From Saprospira grandis str. Lewin (GTDB lineage: Bacteria > Bacteroidota > Bacteroidia > Chitinophagales > Saprospiraceae), in the NCBI RefSeq assembly GCF_000250635.1, contig NC_016940.1, forward strand, positions 3,472,501 to 3,536,500: a stretch of 64,000 nucleotides of DNA, written 5' to 3'. A program made the position numbers and the translations under genes. Below the pieces are notes generated by a model, which saw only the letters and a program-made list of their open reading frames with translations, had not been told where the DNA came from and made no database searches. Each line of letters opens with the position of its first letter. Position 1 is the first letter of the stretch. Shown piece after piece: positions 15,981-23,956 of this stretch.

Positions 15981-18716
15981 ATGGAATCTATCAACTTTGA
16001 TCAAATACAGATCTCTTCGGGCTGGACGCCCAGTAGCAAGGAGGAGCTAGAAAACCAATTGGACAACCTATTTAGTAGTAGTTTGGATGCTTTGCGAGGG
16101 ACCTGGGACCTGAGCAACTCGGCCAATGTCTTGCTGAGCCTTATCTTTTATAAGCGCCTGATTTGTCTACAAGAAGAAGGCGAATTGGCCTTCATTAAGA
16201 TTTCGGAAAAACAACGGCAGATCCTACACAATTTTAGGCAGCAGTTGGCCCAAAACAAACAGCAGGCCTTTGGCGATTTGCGAGATGCCCTGGTGGCGAT
16301 TTCTAGGGCCAACCCCTCTTTAGAAAATATTTTTGCCCCCCTAATGGTGGCCCTACAAGACAAGGCCGATGCCCAGCATCTGGCCCGAGTATTTGGCCTA
16401 TTGGAACAGGTCGATTTTTCGCTCAAGCAGTTTTCTATTGCGCAGTTTGGGGCCTTCTTTAATAAGAGCCTGAGCCGAGCGGCCCAAAGAAGGGGCAAGG
16501 CGGGCGGTAGCGCCACTACGCCGCTTTTTCTCAATAAACTCATGGCCCTTTTGCTCTCTCCCAAATCGGGAGAATCGGTCTATGAGCCTGCGGCGGGACA
16601 GGCCGCTAGCCTAGTGGCCCTTTTGCAAGAAGCCAGCTCCCTAAATATTTTGGCCCAAGAGGTCGATCAAATTACCTGGGCCTTTTGCAAAATGAATTTG
16701 CTCATGAATGGGGCCTATGAGGCCGTGGTGGAGCAAAATAATAGCCTGCTTCACCCGCCCCAACCCCCTCAGCAATTTGATCTGGCCCTGGCCAATTTCC
16801 CCTTTGGCGAAGAAATCGATCTGCGAGCCGTTAAGCATCGATCTTATGTCAAACTGCCCCTAGATGTGGGCCAAGAAGAGACCGATTGCAACAGCCTTTT
16901 TGTACAATTGATGTTGGAGCAACTCAATGAGAATGGGCGAATGATTGCCGTTTTGCCCATGCGGGCCCTCTTCAAAGAGCGGCAAGAGCGCCGTTTGCGA
17001 GAGTACTTGCTTCGCCGCGATGTGGTGGATGCCGTGATTACCCTGCCGCCTGGCCTGCTCTATGCCAGCCAAGCGCCCATTTGCCTGCTCTATTTGCACA
17101 AAAATAAGCCCGCCAAACGCAAGGGGAAAGTCCTTTTTATCAATGCTTCACAACTGCAACCCACCTCCAAGAGTCGGGTGCGCCATCGTTTGGAGAGTCA
17201 GCAAATTGCGGCCATCGTTTCGGCTTATCATAGCTGTGGAGAGAAAGTGCCGCAGGAGCTAGCCGGCTATGTGGTGAGCAAAACGGTAGAGCAACTGCTC
17301 GAGCAGCGGGCCAATCTGAATGCCAAGCGCTATGCGGCCCCCTTTATTCAGGAACTAGAGGCCTTGGCCGATCAAAATGCCTTGGTCAAGGTACAAGAAG
17401 TGATGGCGGGAGAGTTGCCAGCGCTTTGGGTGCATAAAAAAGAGCAGCAGTTTCATGAATACCCCTTTGTGAGTAGTCGAGATTTGGCCCTGCAGTTTGC
17501 CGATTATCAGTTGGCCCTGCCCAAACTTTGTCCCTTTGGCGAACAGGAGGAGGAAGAAGGGCGGATCTTGCAGCATTCGGCCTTTTTGGTCAATCGGAAA
17601 GGCAAGCGCTTGCGAGCCAGCTATTTTGAGTATACTGGCCAAGCCATTATTGTCAGCAAATCGGTGCTGGTTTTTGATTTGCAGCAAAAGAAGATCAACA
17701 AAGAATACTTTTTGGTCCAATTGCATCAAAAGCTGTTTTTGGCCCAGTTCAATATGTTTAGAACCGATCATGAAGCCTTGCAGATATCGGAGCGGGAATT
17801 TGGCCAATTGCAAATGCCTTTGCTCAGCCTAGAGGAGCAAATCAAATTGGTCCAAGAAACCAAATGGTCTTTGCTCAAAGAAGAAGAGCATAAGGTGGAA
17901 ACCCTGCGCAGCCGCCTCAATCTGGATAAGCAAACGGCCCAAAACCGACAAATGCGCATTATTTCCTCTTTGCAGCATGAACTAGGCAATCGTTTGCCCG
18001 CTATTTTGACCGAGCTCAAAAATATTAAGGACTTTCTAGGCGATAAAATTGAGGAGCAAACGCCCCTGAGCTGGAGCGATTCTATTTATCCCCTTTTTGA
18101 GGGCGAAGAAGCCGAAGAAGAGGACCAATTGGGTAAGGTGGTGCGCAAAATTGAGAAACAACTCATTTATACCATCAATAGCATTGATGCGGCTAGCAAC
18201 ATCATCTCGGCCGATAAGGAGCGCATGCAATTGGAACATCTATTGTTGCGCGACTTTTTAGAGGATTGGGCCCAACTTTATGCCCAAGAAAAACAGTTCT
18301 CTATCCAAATTGAGGTAGAAGACGATGAAAGAGGCCGAGAATTGCCCATTGCCACCCTCATCGACCGAGCACAACTGGCCACGGCCCTGAGCAATTTTGT
18401 AGAAAATGCCCGCCGCCATGGCTTTTCTAAGGATAAAAAACATCTGATCCGCTTTTCTGTTTCTTTGCTAGAGGAACAAGAAGAAGTATTGATAGAATAT
18501 AAAAATGATGGAAAAGCTTTCCCAAATTCTTTTACCTTTGAGGATTTTGTCTCCTACGGCAATTATGCCGGCGATACTGGACATTCGGGTATCGGGGGCT
18601 ACCTCATCCACCAAATTATTGAGAATCATGAGGGCAGCCTATACTATAAGGAGCAAATAGATAAACGCGACCCCTTTAAGGTGCAATTTGATATTATTTT
18701 GCCCTACAGAAAATAA
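15981..18716 (+). CDS. N6-adenine-methyltransferase-like domain fused to a histidine kinase
   Basis: A 911-residue soluble protein. Residues about 20-420 resemble HsdM of type I restriction systems: a helical N-terminal part, a SAM-site region YEPAAGQ (201-207, versus DPxxGTG) and a catalytic-loop region ANFPF (271-275, versus NPPF). Both key motifs deviate, so methylation is doubtful while DNA or SAM binding may remain. Residues about 420-620 are a linker of unclear fold. From about 640 comes a two-component kinase: H-box SLQHELGNRL with His666, N-box NFVENARRHG with Asn809, and G-box GDTGHSGIGG (864-873). No transmembrane segment or PAS domain is seen, so the methylase-like part is the probable sensor. 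A receiver-domain gene follows four bases after the stop. Nothing like a restriction subunit is adjacent. The domain calls are good; the biological role is inference. Confidence 0.85.
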   Translation: MESINFDQIQISSGWTPSSKEELENQLDNLFSSSLDALRGTWDLSNSANVLLSLIFYKRLICLQEEGELAFIKISEKQRQILHNFRQQLAQNKQQAFGDLRDALVAISRANPSLENIFAPLMVALQDKADAQHLARVFGLLEQVDFSLKQFSIAQFGAFFNKSLSRAAQRRGKAGGSATTPLFLNKLMALLLSPKSGESVYEPAAGQAASLVALLQEASSLNILAQEVDQITWAFCKMNLLMNGAYEAVVEQNNSLLHPPQPPQQFDLALANFPFGEEIDLRAVKHRSYVKLPLDVGQEETDCNSLFVQLMLEQLNENGRMIAVLPMRALFKERQERRLREYLLRRDVVDAVITLPPGLLYASQAPICLLYLHKNKPAKRKGKVLFINASQLQPTSKSRVRHRLESQQIAAIVSAYHSCGEKVPQELAGYVVSKTVEQLLEQRANLNAKRYAAPFIQELEALADQNALVKVQEVMAGELPALWVHKKEQQFHEYPFVSSRDLALQFADYQLALPKLCPFGEQEEEEGRILQHSAFLVNRKGKRLRASYFEYTGQAIIVSKSVLVFDLQQKKINKEYFLVQLHQKLFLAQFNMFRTDHEALQISEREFGQLQMPLLSLEEQIKLVQETKWSLLKEEEHKVETLRSRLNLDKQTAQNRQMRIISSLQHELGNRLPAILTELKNIKDFLGDKIEEQTPLSWSDSIYPLFEGEEAEEEDQLGKVVRKIEKQLIYTINSIDAASNIISADKERMQLEHLLLRDFLEDWAQLYAQEKQFSIQIEVEDDERGRELPIATLIDRAQLATALSNFVENARRHGFSKDKKHLIRFSVSLLEEQEEVLIEYKNDGKAFPNSFTFEDFVSYGNYAGDTGHSGIGGYLIHQIIENHEGSLYYKEQIDKRDPFKVQFDIILPYRK

Positions 18717-18720
18717 GAAT

Positions 18721-19665
18721 ATGAGTAAAAAACGCCGCCGACCAATACAGGTTTTAATGATTGATGACGATCAACAATTTGCTAGCCCCTTTATTAAGCG
18801 GGCCCGCAAGTATCAGGTCCTCATTACCAACAAAACAAACTTGCAAGAGGGCCTACACGAGCTACAAAATAACAGTAAATATCAGGCTGTTATTCTAGAT
18901 GGCAAGGCGCCTATTCATCCACAACAAGCCAAAGGAACCGAGGCTGAAAACTTTGTGCATGAGGCCATTATGCGCCTCCGAGAGATGGAGCTGCGCCAAG
19001 AACGCCCCCTGCCTTTTTGCGTGCATACGGCCTGGAAAGTGCAGCTAGAGCCTAGCCTGCGCCAAAGGGCCGCCCTATTCGACAAAAAGAAAACGGCCGT
19101 AGATGAAGACGAAATGCAAGCCCTTTTTGAGTTTCTGCATCAGGAGGTGGGCCAACTAGAAAATAGCAAAATCAAACAGCAGTATCCCGAGGTCTTTGAC
19201 TTTGCCGACCGCTATCTGGACCAAGAAGATGTTTCGCTCTTGCTCAGCATCTTAGCCGATAAATCAATGGCTAAAAGAGAGCAAATGCTGGAGCGACTGG
19301 CCTTTGTCCGCCGCCTAGAAGAGTCTATTCTCAACGTCTTTTGCCGAGAGGCCCTCAAGGTCGATCCGCTGCTATATGGAATGGATGGACAAAGCCGAAC
19401 CAAAGACCTGATCGAGCTCATTAAGGTCCGAAAACTGGCCCCTATGCACGTCTCTTTTCTGACCTATATCATTTATGCCACCCTCAGCAGTATTGTGCAG
19501 CATAAAGCCCCAGAATCTAGTGAGTATTACAATTATCCGATCACGCCTTATACCGTCAAAACCTTTATCAATGGGCTTTTAGACATTATTCTCTGGGTAA
19601 AGGATAGTATCGAAAATGGCTTGAGAGAAGGCAGTATTATGCACGATTTTCAACCCCCTCGATAA
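18721..19665 (+). CDS. Response-regulator-like protein with unknown C-terminal domain
   Basis: The start chosen is MSKKRRRPIQ, four bases after the upstream kinase stop; an ATG at 18688 lies inside that gene and adds residues atypical of the family. The N-terminal receiver domain shows the acidic cluster Asp15-Asp16-Asp17 after VLMI, the probable phospho-acceptor Asp60 in AVILDGK, a Thr in FCVHTAWK and a Lys in ALFDKKKT. The remaining 190 or so residues are helical and match no output domain I know: no helix-turn-helix, GGDEF or HD motif is visible. The output may be protein-protein interaction or an unrecognised effector. It probably receives phosphate from His666 of the methylase-kinase. 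An IS copy begins 51 bp downstream. Confidence 0.8.
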   Translation: MSKKRRRPIQVLMIDDDQQFASPFIKRARKYQVLITNKTNLQEGLHELQNNSKYQAVILDGKAPIHPQQAKGTEAENFVHEAIMRLREMELRQERPLPFCVHTAWKVQLEPSLRQRAALFDKKKTAVDEDEMQALFEFLHQEVGQLENSKIKQQYPEVFDFADRYLDQEDVSLLLSILADKSMAKREQMLERLAFVRRLEESILNVFCREALKVDPLLYGMDGQSRTKDLIELIKVRKLAPMHVSFLTYIIYATLSSIVQHKAPESSEYYNYPITPYTVKTFINGLLDIILWVKDSIENGLREGSIMHDFQPPR

Positions 19666-19715
19666 GGATTTGGGGCCTCCGCTGCGGCTTCGCCTTGCGG
19701 CGCTATGTTGCAGGG

Positions 19716-21273
19716 CTTGGGTTGACCCACTTTTAAAAATAAGCTTAAATTAGCTCTAAATCAAGATTTATATGGACAGTACAAATGTATCTTCATTTAT
19801 GTTAAATAAGCAATCAGTAAGAGTATGTTATAGATTAGTAGAGAGTCTAAAAAATAATCCTAACCCACATTTAACAAATGTAGCAAAAACTGATGCAGAC
19901 CGTAAGGCTTTCATGAGGTTGTTATCAAACAAAAATCTTACTGAGGAATACATTCAATTTGAGTTTATTGGCAAAAGTAGGGAGTCTATGAAGGTGGTTG
20001 AAGAAAAGCTTCTGGCCTTTCACGACACCTCTGAAGTTGTACTGAACAAGCAAAGAAATAGACTAACCGACAAAGAGGGTTTAGGCCCTGGAGGTCGGGA
20101 AACAAATTTGTCTGTATTTCTTCACATGGCTCTACTATATGGTCGAGAAAGCTTTCATTATCATGGCTTAGGAGGTATTCAGCTTTATAATCGATATAAA
20201 AATAGAGTAACTTGTAAGGAGGCTGAAAATAGAAATACGGGTCATTTTAGAGGTGAAATTACGAGGTGGAAAATAAATGTAGAAGAGACAGAATCTGCGT
20301 TAAAAATAATTAACGACCTAATTGATATTTTACATGTTTGTGATCGAGAAGGAGATGTTTATCCTATGATGGAAAGTTTTTTCAGACAGCATATTAAGTT
20401 CTTGATTCGGTCTCGAACAGATAGACGAGCAACGATTTGGGAGGATGGCAAAAAGATTCCATTATGTGATGTCTTTGAACATTATCCAGCAGACTTTGAG
20501 ACGACAGAAACGGTCAAGAGTAGCCGTAAAAAACTTAACGGGAAGAAGCTAGTTATTCGATCTAAAAAAGTGACTTTTGCCGTTCCCAAATCTTGTAAGT
20601 ATGTTCTTGGCGAACCAAAGCCTAAGTCAATGACAATCAATGTTATTGAGGTTTTTGAAAAGGGCAAAGGTTTTTCAAAATCTGCCGCTAGAAAAAGAAG
20701 CCGAACAAAAAAAGATCATGATGATAAAACCATCAGTTGGCGCTTACTCACAAATGAAGAAATCAACAGCGAAGAAGAGCTCTTAGAGCTTGTTCTTTGC
20801 TACCGCAAGAGGTGGTTAATTGAAACATACTTTAAATATTTAAAATCAGATGGCTTTGATATTGAAAATATATGTTTGAAAACAGGTAAAGCTATCCGCA
20901 AAATGATACTTATGGCAATCAGTGCATCTGACAAGGTCCTTAAGCTTAAAGAAGCTGGACTTAACCAAGATAATGAGACTCCAGCAACCTCTATTTTCAC
21001 AGAAGATGAAGTAGAAGTCTTAGATCTTATATTTAAACAATATCTAAAAGGCGAAAGCCAAAGCCCTTCTTTGCGCAATCCATTCACCTCTAAATCAATA
21101 GCTTGGGCCTATTGGATCATAGCGAGGTTGGGCGGATTTAATGGCGCAGTGAAGAAAACTAGGCATGCCGTATCCGTCAAAAAAATAGGACTAGGATTAG
21201 AGAGATTCATATTTATGTATGATGGATATCGATCCCTAAATTGACACCGCTATAAAAAGTGGGTCAACCCAAG
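19716..21273 (+). mobile_element. IS4-family, Tn5/IS50-like insertion sequence (1,558 bp)
   Basis: Perfect terminal inverted repeats CTTGGGTTGACCCACTTTT at both ends and an exact 9-bp target duplication GTTGCAGGG (19707-19715 and 21274-21282). Nine bases is the duplication length known for IS50/Tn5. Intact ends and duplication suggest a recent, probably functional copy. Confidence 0.93.
19772..21244 (+). CDS. IS4-family transposase, Tn5-like
   Basis: 490 residues, the only gene of the IS. The DDE core is visible: the region around HVCDREGDVYPM holds the second Asp, and the YREK signature appears as CYRKRWLIETYFKYLK with the catalytic Glu. The C-terminal GGFNGAVKK...GLGLERF resembles the end of Tn5 transposase (GGF...GLQRL). 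The first Asp is probably in the NTGHFRGEITRW region or nearby and could not be fixed by eye. The AT-rich codon use contrasts with the flanking GC-rich repeat. The frame is intact. Confidence 0.92.
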   Translation: MDSTNVSSFMLNKQSVRVCYRLVESLKNNPNPHLTNVAKTDADRKAFMRLLSNKNLTEEYIQFEFIGKSRESMKVVEEKLLAFHDTSEVVLNKQRNRLTDKEGLGPGGRETNLSVFLHMALLYGRESFHYHGLGGIQLYNRYKNRVTCKEAENRNTGHFRGEITRWKINVEETESALKIINDLIDILHVCDREGDVYPMMESFFRQHIKFLIRSRTDRRATIWEDGKKIPLCDVFEHYPADFETTETVKSSRKKLNGKKLVIRSKKVTFAVPKSCKYVLGEPKPKSMTINVIEVFEKGKGFSKSAARKRSRTKKDHDDKTISWRLLTNEEINSEEELLELVLCYRKRWLIETYFKYLKSDGFDIENICLKTGKAIRKMILMAISASDKVLKLKEAGLNQDNETPATSIFTEDEVEVLDLIFKQYLKGESQSPSLRNPFTSKSIAWAYWIIARLGGFNGAVKKTRHAVSVKKIGLGLERFIFMYDGYRSLN

Positions 21274-21492
21274 GTTGCAGGGCTCGCAGGTCTGCTCGGC
21301 CCTTCAGGCTTCACTTCGTTTCGCCTTCGGTCTGGCCTTCGGCCACCCCTTCACAGCGCTAGGCCGCTCCACCGTTTTTTTTGCTTTGGGCGCTTTTCTT
21401 CGGCGGTTAATAGAAAGAGCTGGTTATATGTGTATTTTAAGTAAAAATAAAGGTTGTTCTTTTTGAGTCTACCCCCGATTAAAATAAATCCT

Positions 21493-21978
21493 ATGAAAAC
21501 TATAGTTGGATTAACACATCTCTTGATTGGATTTTCTCTTCTACTAACTGCCTGTACCAATGAAAAGAGGACTCCTGTAGAGAAAGAGGATTGGCATTGT
21601 TGTACGTTTATAACTGATATGCCTTCATACAGTTCTGAGGAGGGGGAGTCATTTAGTCATCTTTTAGAAATAGAGAATTATTCTCCAGAAATGTTCGATC
21701 AGATTCCATTTATAGAAATTGCAAAAAAATATGTAGATAGCTGCACTCATCATTTACCCATTAAGGGGATCACCTTTTTGATTGATTTGTCGGAAATGAG
21801 GGCTATGGGGCAACATCCAGCCAATTATGACTATTTGATTCCTTATTTAGTTGAAAATGATGGCTATATACTAAACCTTTTTTTTGATCTTGATTCTGAC
21901 ACATTTAAGATAAAAAGTGCATTTTTATACGAAAATAGAGACTTTATACCTTATGAAATACCAGGAAATATTAAATAG
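21493..21978 (+). CDS. Putative lipoprotein of unknown function
   Basis: The start MKTIVGLTHLL at 21493 is preferred over the upstream ATG at 21454, because it puts a proper signal peptide at the N-terminus: hydrophobic core LIGFSLLLTAC with the lipobox cysteine at residue 21. The mature part of about 140 residues is acidic and unrecognised (DWHCCTFITDMP, IKGITFLIDLSEM, DGYILNLFFDLDSD). It is AT-rich like the accessory genes at 5167-7823. No partner gene is evident. Confidence 0.6.
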   Translation: MKTIVGLTHLLIGFSLLLTACTNEKRTPVEKEDWHCCTFITDMPSYSSEEGESFSHLLEIENYSPEMFDQIPFIEIAKKYVDSCTHHLPIKGITFLIDLSEMRAMGQHPANYDYLIPYLVENDGYILNLFFDLDSDTFKIKSAFLYENRDFIPYEIPGNIK

Positions 21979-22095
21979 GGCTGCTAGCCGTTACTTAGTT
22001 TTTGCATGAAGCTGCTGGCCAGAAAAATTTGGACAAATGGAACCATCTTTTTAGTTTCCCTTGTTAGAGCTGCTGAAAAAAAGTAAAATTAAATC

Positions 22096-22515
22096 ATGGA
22101 TAAGGTAAGAGTAGATAAGTGGTTATGGTCGGTCCGTATTTTTAAAAGCCGAACTTTGGCCAGTAATGCCTGCAAAAAGGGGCATGTACGTGTAGATGGG
22201 CAAATTCTAAAGCCCTCTTCTTTTGTGAAAAGAGGCGATTTGTTGGAGGTCCGAAAAAACAACTTCAATATGCGCTTTAAGGTGGTCGATCTGATCGAAA
22301 AGCGGGTATCGGCCAAATTGGCAGAGCCTTGTTATGAGGACCATACGCCAGAAGAAGAGCTCAATAAATTTAAGGCTTGGTTCATGAATGGCCGAGCGGC
22401 AGAATTTAGAGAAAAAGGCGCTGGCCGTCCCACCAAAAGAGATCGCCGCCAAATTGATGGCTTTAAAGAAGGCGATAGCATGCTAGAACAATTGGACTGG
22501 GAAGAGGAGGAATAA
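22096..22515 (+). CDS. hslR: S4-domain RNA-binding protein, Hsp15-like
   Basis: A 139-residue protein of the Hsp15 family, which binds free 50S subunits carrying nascent peptidyl-tRNA and helps rescue them. The S4 fold fills residues 3-60: VRVDKWLWSVRIFKSRTLAS followed by GHVRVDGQ and GDLLEVRK. The basic C-terminal tail (GRPTKRDRRQIDGF) is also typical. It is a single-gene unit with a strong terminator 18 bp after the stop. Confidence 0.9.
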   Translation: MDKVRVDKWLWSVRIFKSRTLASNACKKGHVRVDGQILKPSSFVKRGDLLEVRKNNFNMRFKVVDLIEKRVSAKLAEPCYEDHTPEEELNKFKAWFMNGRAAEFREKGAGRPTKRDRRQIDGFKEGDSMLEQLDWEEEE

Positions 22516-22532
22516 GCTTTCTCTTGGACCAT

Positions 22533-22570
22533 AAAAAGCCCGATCTACCTTTGTAGATCGGGCTTTTTTA
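22533..22570. terminator. Bidirectional terminator downstream of hslR
   Basis: AAAAAGCCCGATCTAC and GTAGATCGGGCTTTTTT form a 16-bp stem with a 4-base loop. T-runs on both strands mean it can also serve the minus-strand gene beyond GCE copy 9. Confidence 0.9.
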
Positions 22571-22620
22571 TCTTGGCCCCAAGGGCAGCGCTTGGGCTGT
22601 GGGGCTGTCCCCACAGCATC

Positions 22621-22731
22621 GGCCTAGGGATGGTAACTAGTGGCCGCAGGCCAGACCGAAGCGCGCAGCGCTGAAGGGCCGAGCGAGCAGCGAGCTAGTG
22701 CACAGCCCGGCCGCCGCAGGCGGCAGGCCCC
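22621..22731 (-). repeat. GC-rich intergenic element, GCE copy 9
   Basis: Reverse orientation, from GGCCTAGGGATGG to GGCAGGCCCC followed by AAAAAA. The inserts GGCCGCAGGCC and GCGCGCAGCGC differ from copies 2 and 5. Confidence 0.8.
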
Positions 22732-22741
22732 AAAAAATAAA

Positions 22742-23383
22742 CTACTTATCCTTCTTCTTAAACTGCTTGAAGAATTGGGCCCAAGCCATGGGGTTGAGGA
22801 CGGGCATAGCCTGCTGTTGTCCCTGATAAGAATAGCTGCTGGCTTGTTGGCGGAGGTAAAGCGAGGCATTTTCTCGGCCATCCATATCCATTTCTTCCTG
22901 CATGGCAAGTAGTTGTTGGCGGCTGAGCTTGCCCTCGGCCAAAGCCTGAAGATTTTGGGCTTGGGTGGGTTGCATGGCTAAAAACTCTGCTCTAAAGTTG
23001 TTGCGATCGGGCCAAGGGAAAACCAAAACCTCCGCCATATTGATATCCTCGGTTTCTAGTTGGACCACAATAGAGCGATAGAGGCCCTCAAAATCTTCGG
23101 GGATCGTAATTTCTTGGGTCGCAAAGCCTACAGCCGAAAACTGCATCGTTTCGCCCTTTTTGACCACAATAGAAAACATACCGTCCATATTGGCATAGGT
23201 ACCGCGCAGGCCATTTTCTACGGCCACCGTGGCAAAGGGAATCGGGGCCACCTTTCCGTTGGGGCCAGGCGTAATCACAATACCCGTCACCTCAACAATA
23301 TCATCGACCGAAAGCGGCTGGGCTTGGCTCAACTGAGGCAGGGCGAAAAGAAGAAGGGGGAGAAAAGAAAGCAAGTATTTCAT
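22742..23383 (-). CDS. Secreted protein with carboxypeptidase-like regulatory domain
   Basis: 213 residues. Signal peptide MKYLLSFLPLLLFALPQLSQAQ with likely cleavage after AQA. The mature N-terminus is a carboxypeptidase-D regulatory-like beta sandwich: VTGIVITPGP...IPFATVAVENGLRGTYANMDGMFSIVV, then MQFSAVGFATQEI, the pattern seen at the start of SusC-type receptors and in stand-alone Bacteroidota envelope proteins. No TonB-dependent barrel follows. The C-terminal third is Gln-rich (MQPTQAQNLQALAEG). It is probably periplasmic or envelope-bound; no function is assigned. Confidence 0.8.
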   Translation of the reverse strand: MKYLLSFLPLLLFALPQLSQAQPLSVDDIVEVTGIVITPGPNGKVAPIPFATVAVENGLRGTYANMDGMFSIVVKKGETMQFSAVGFATQEITIPEDFEGLYRSIVVQLETEDINMAEVLVFPWPDRNNFRAEFLAMQPTQAQNLQALAEGKLSRQQLLAMQEEMDMDGRENASLYLRQQASSYSYQGQQQAMPVLNPMAWAQFFKQFKKKDK

Positions 23384-23468
23384 GCGTTTTATATTTAGTA
23401 AGTCTTAATGATCAAATTGGAGAAGCTGCTTAAAGGTCCTCTGCCAAAGCAACGCTAATTTGCACTTT

Positions 23469-23843
23469 TTAGTTGGTCTTTCCATCCCAGATAGGGAAAA
23501 AAGCGTCTTCAAAATGTTTGATGGCTTCATGGGCCGAAAGCTGAATGGCAATCACATCAAAACGGATTTCCTCCTCATAGTTTTGAGCATGCATATAGGC
23601 TGCAGCTGCCTCAAAAAGAAGCTGTTGCTTTTTGGGGGTAACGGCTAATTCGGGTGGACCAAAAGCGGCGTTTTTTCGGGTTTTGACCTCTACAAAAACA
23701 AGGATATTCTCCTTAAAAACAATCAGGTCTATTTCGGCCCGCCCATAGCGCCAGTTTTTTGCCTTTAACTGATAACCTTGCTTCAAAAGGTATTCTAGAG
23801 CCATCTTTTCGCCCAAGATGCCTATCTTGTGATGTTTTGCCAT
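23469..23843 (-). CDS. YraN/UPF0102 family endonuclease-like protein
   Basis: Start MAKHHKIGILGEKMA at 23841-23843, giving 124 residues as usual for the family; the frame extends 12 codons further without support. The fold is of the PD-(D/E)XK type: GEKMALEYL, then AEIDLIVFKENILVFVEVKTR, where Asp in EIDLI and Glu/Lys in VEVK are the expected metal-site residues. Family members are often annotated as UPF0102 and proposed to act on Holliday junctions; the true role is unsettled. It is a single gene facing the divergent isomerase gene. Confidence 0.9.
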   Translation of the reverse strand: MAKHHKIGILGEKMALEYLLKQGYQLKAKNWRYGRAEIDLIVFKENILVFVEVKTRKNAAFGPPELAVTPKKQQLLFEAAAAYMHAQNYEEEIRFDVIAIQLSAHEAIKHFEDAFFPIWDGKTN

Positions 23844-23956
23844 AATTTTTTTATCTTTCGCAGCTTTGACAAGCTGCACCGCAATAGAAGTAGTATACTA
23901 AAACATACGATATATACATAGCTTGAAAGGGCTATTAACAAAATCTTGAAATTATC

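Larger units (their letters stand above)
19672..21365 (+). repeat. GCE copy 8, split by an insertion sequence
   Basis: The left part 19672-19715 (GGGGCCTCCGCTGCGGCTTC ... GCTATGTTGCAGGG) and right part 21283-21365 (CTCGCAGGTCTGCTCGGCCC ... CAGCGCTAGGCC) rejoin into one ordinary GCE after removing the IS and one 9-bp duplication. Confidence 0.88.

Noticed and set aside
15981-18716. Ordinary type I methylase (hsdM) annotation
   Set aside because: The C-terminal half is a histidine kinase, both methylase motifs are altered, and no hsdS or hsdR is adjacent.
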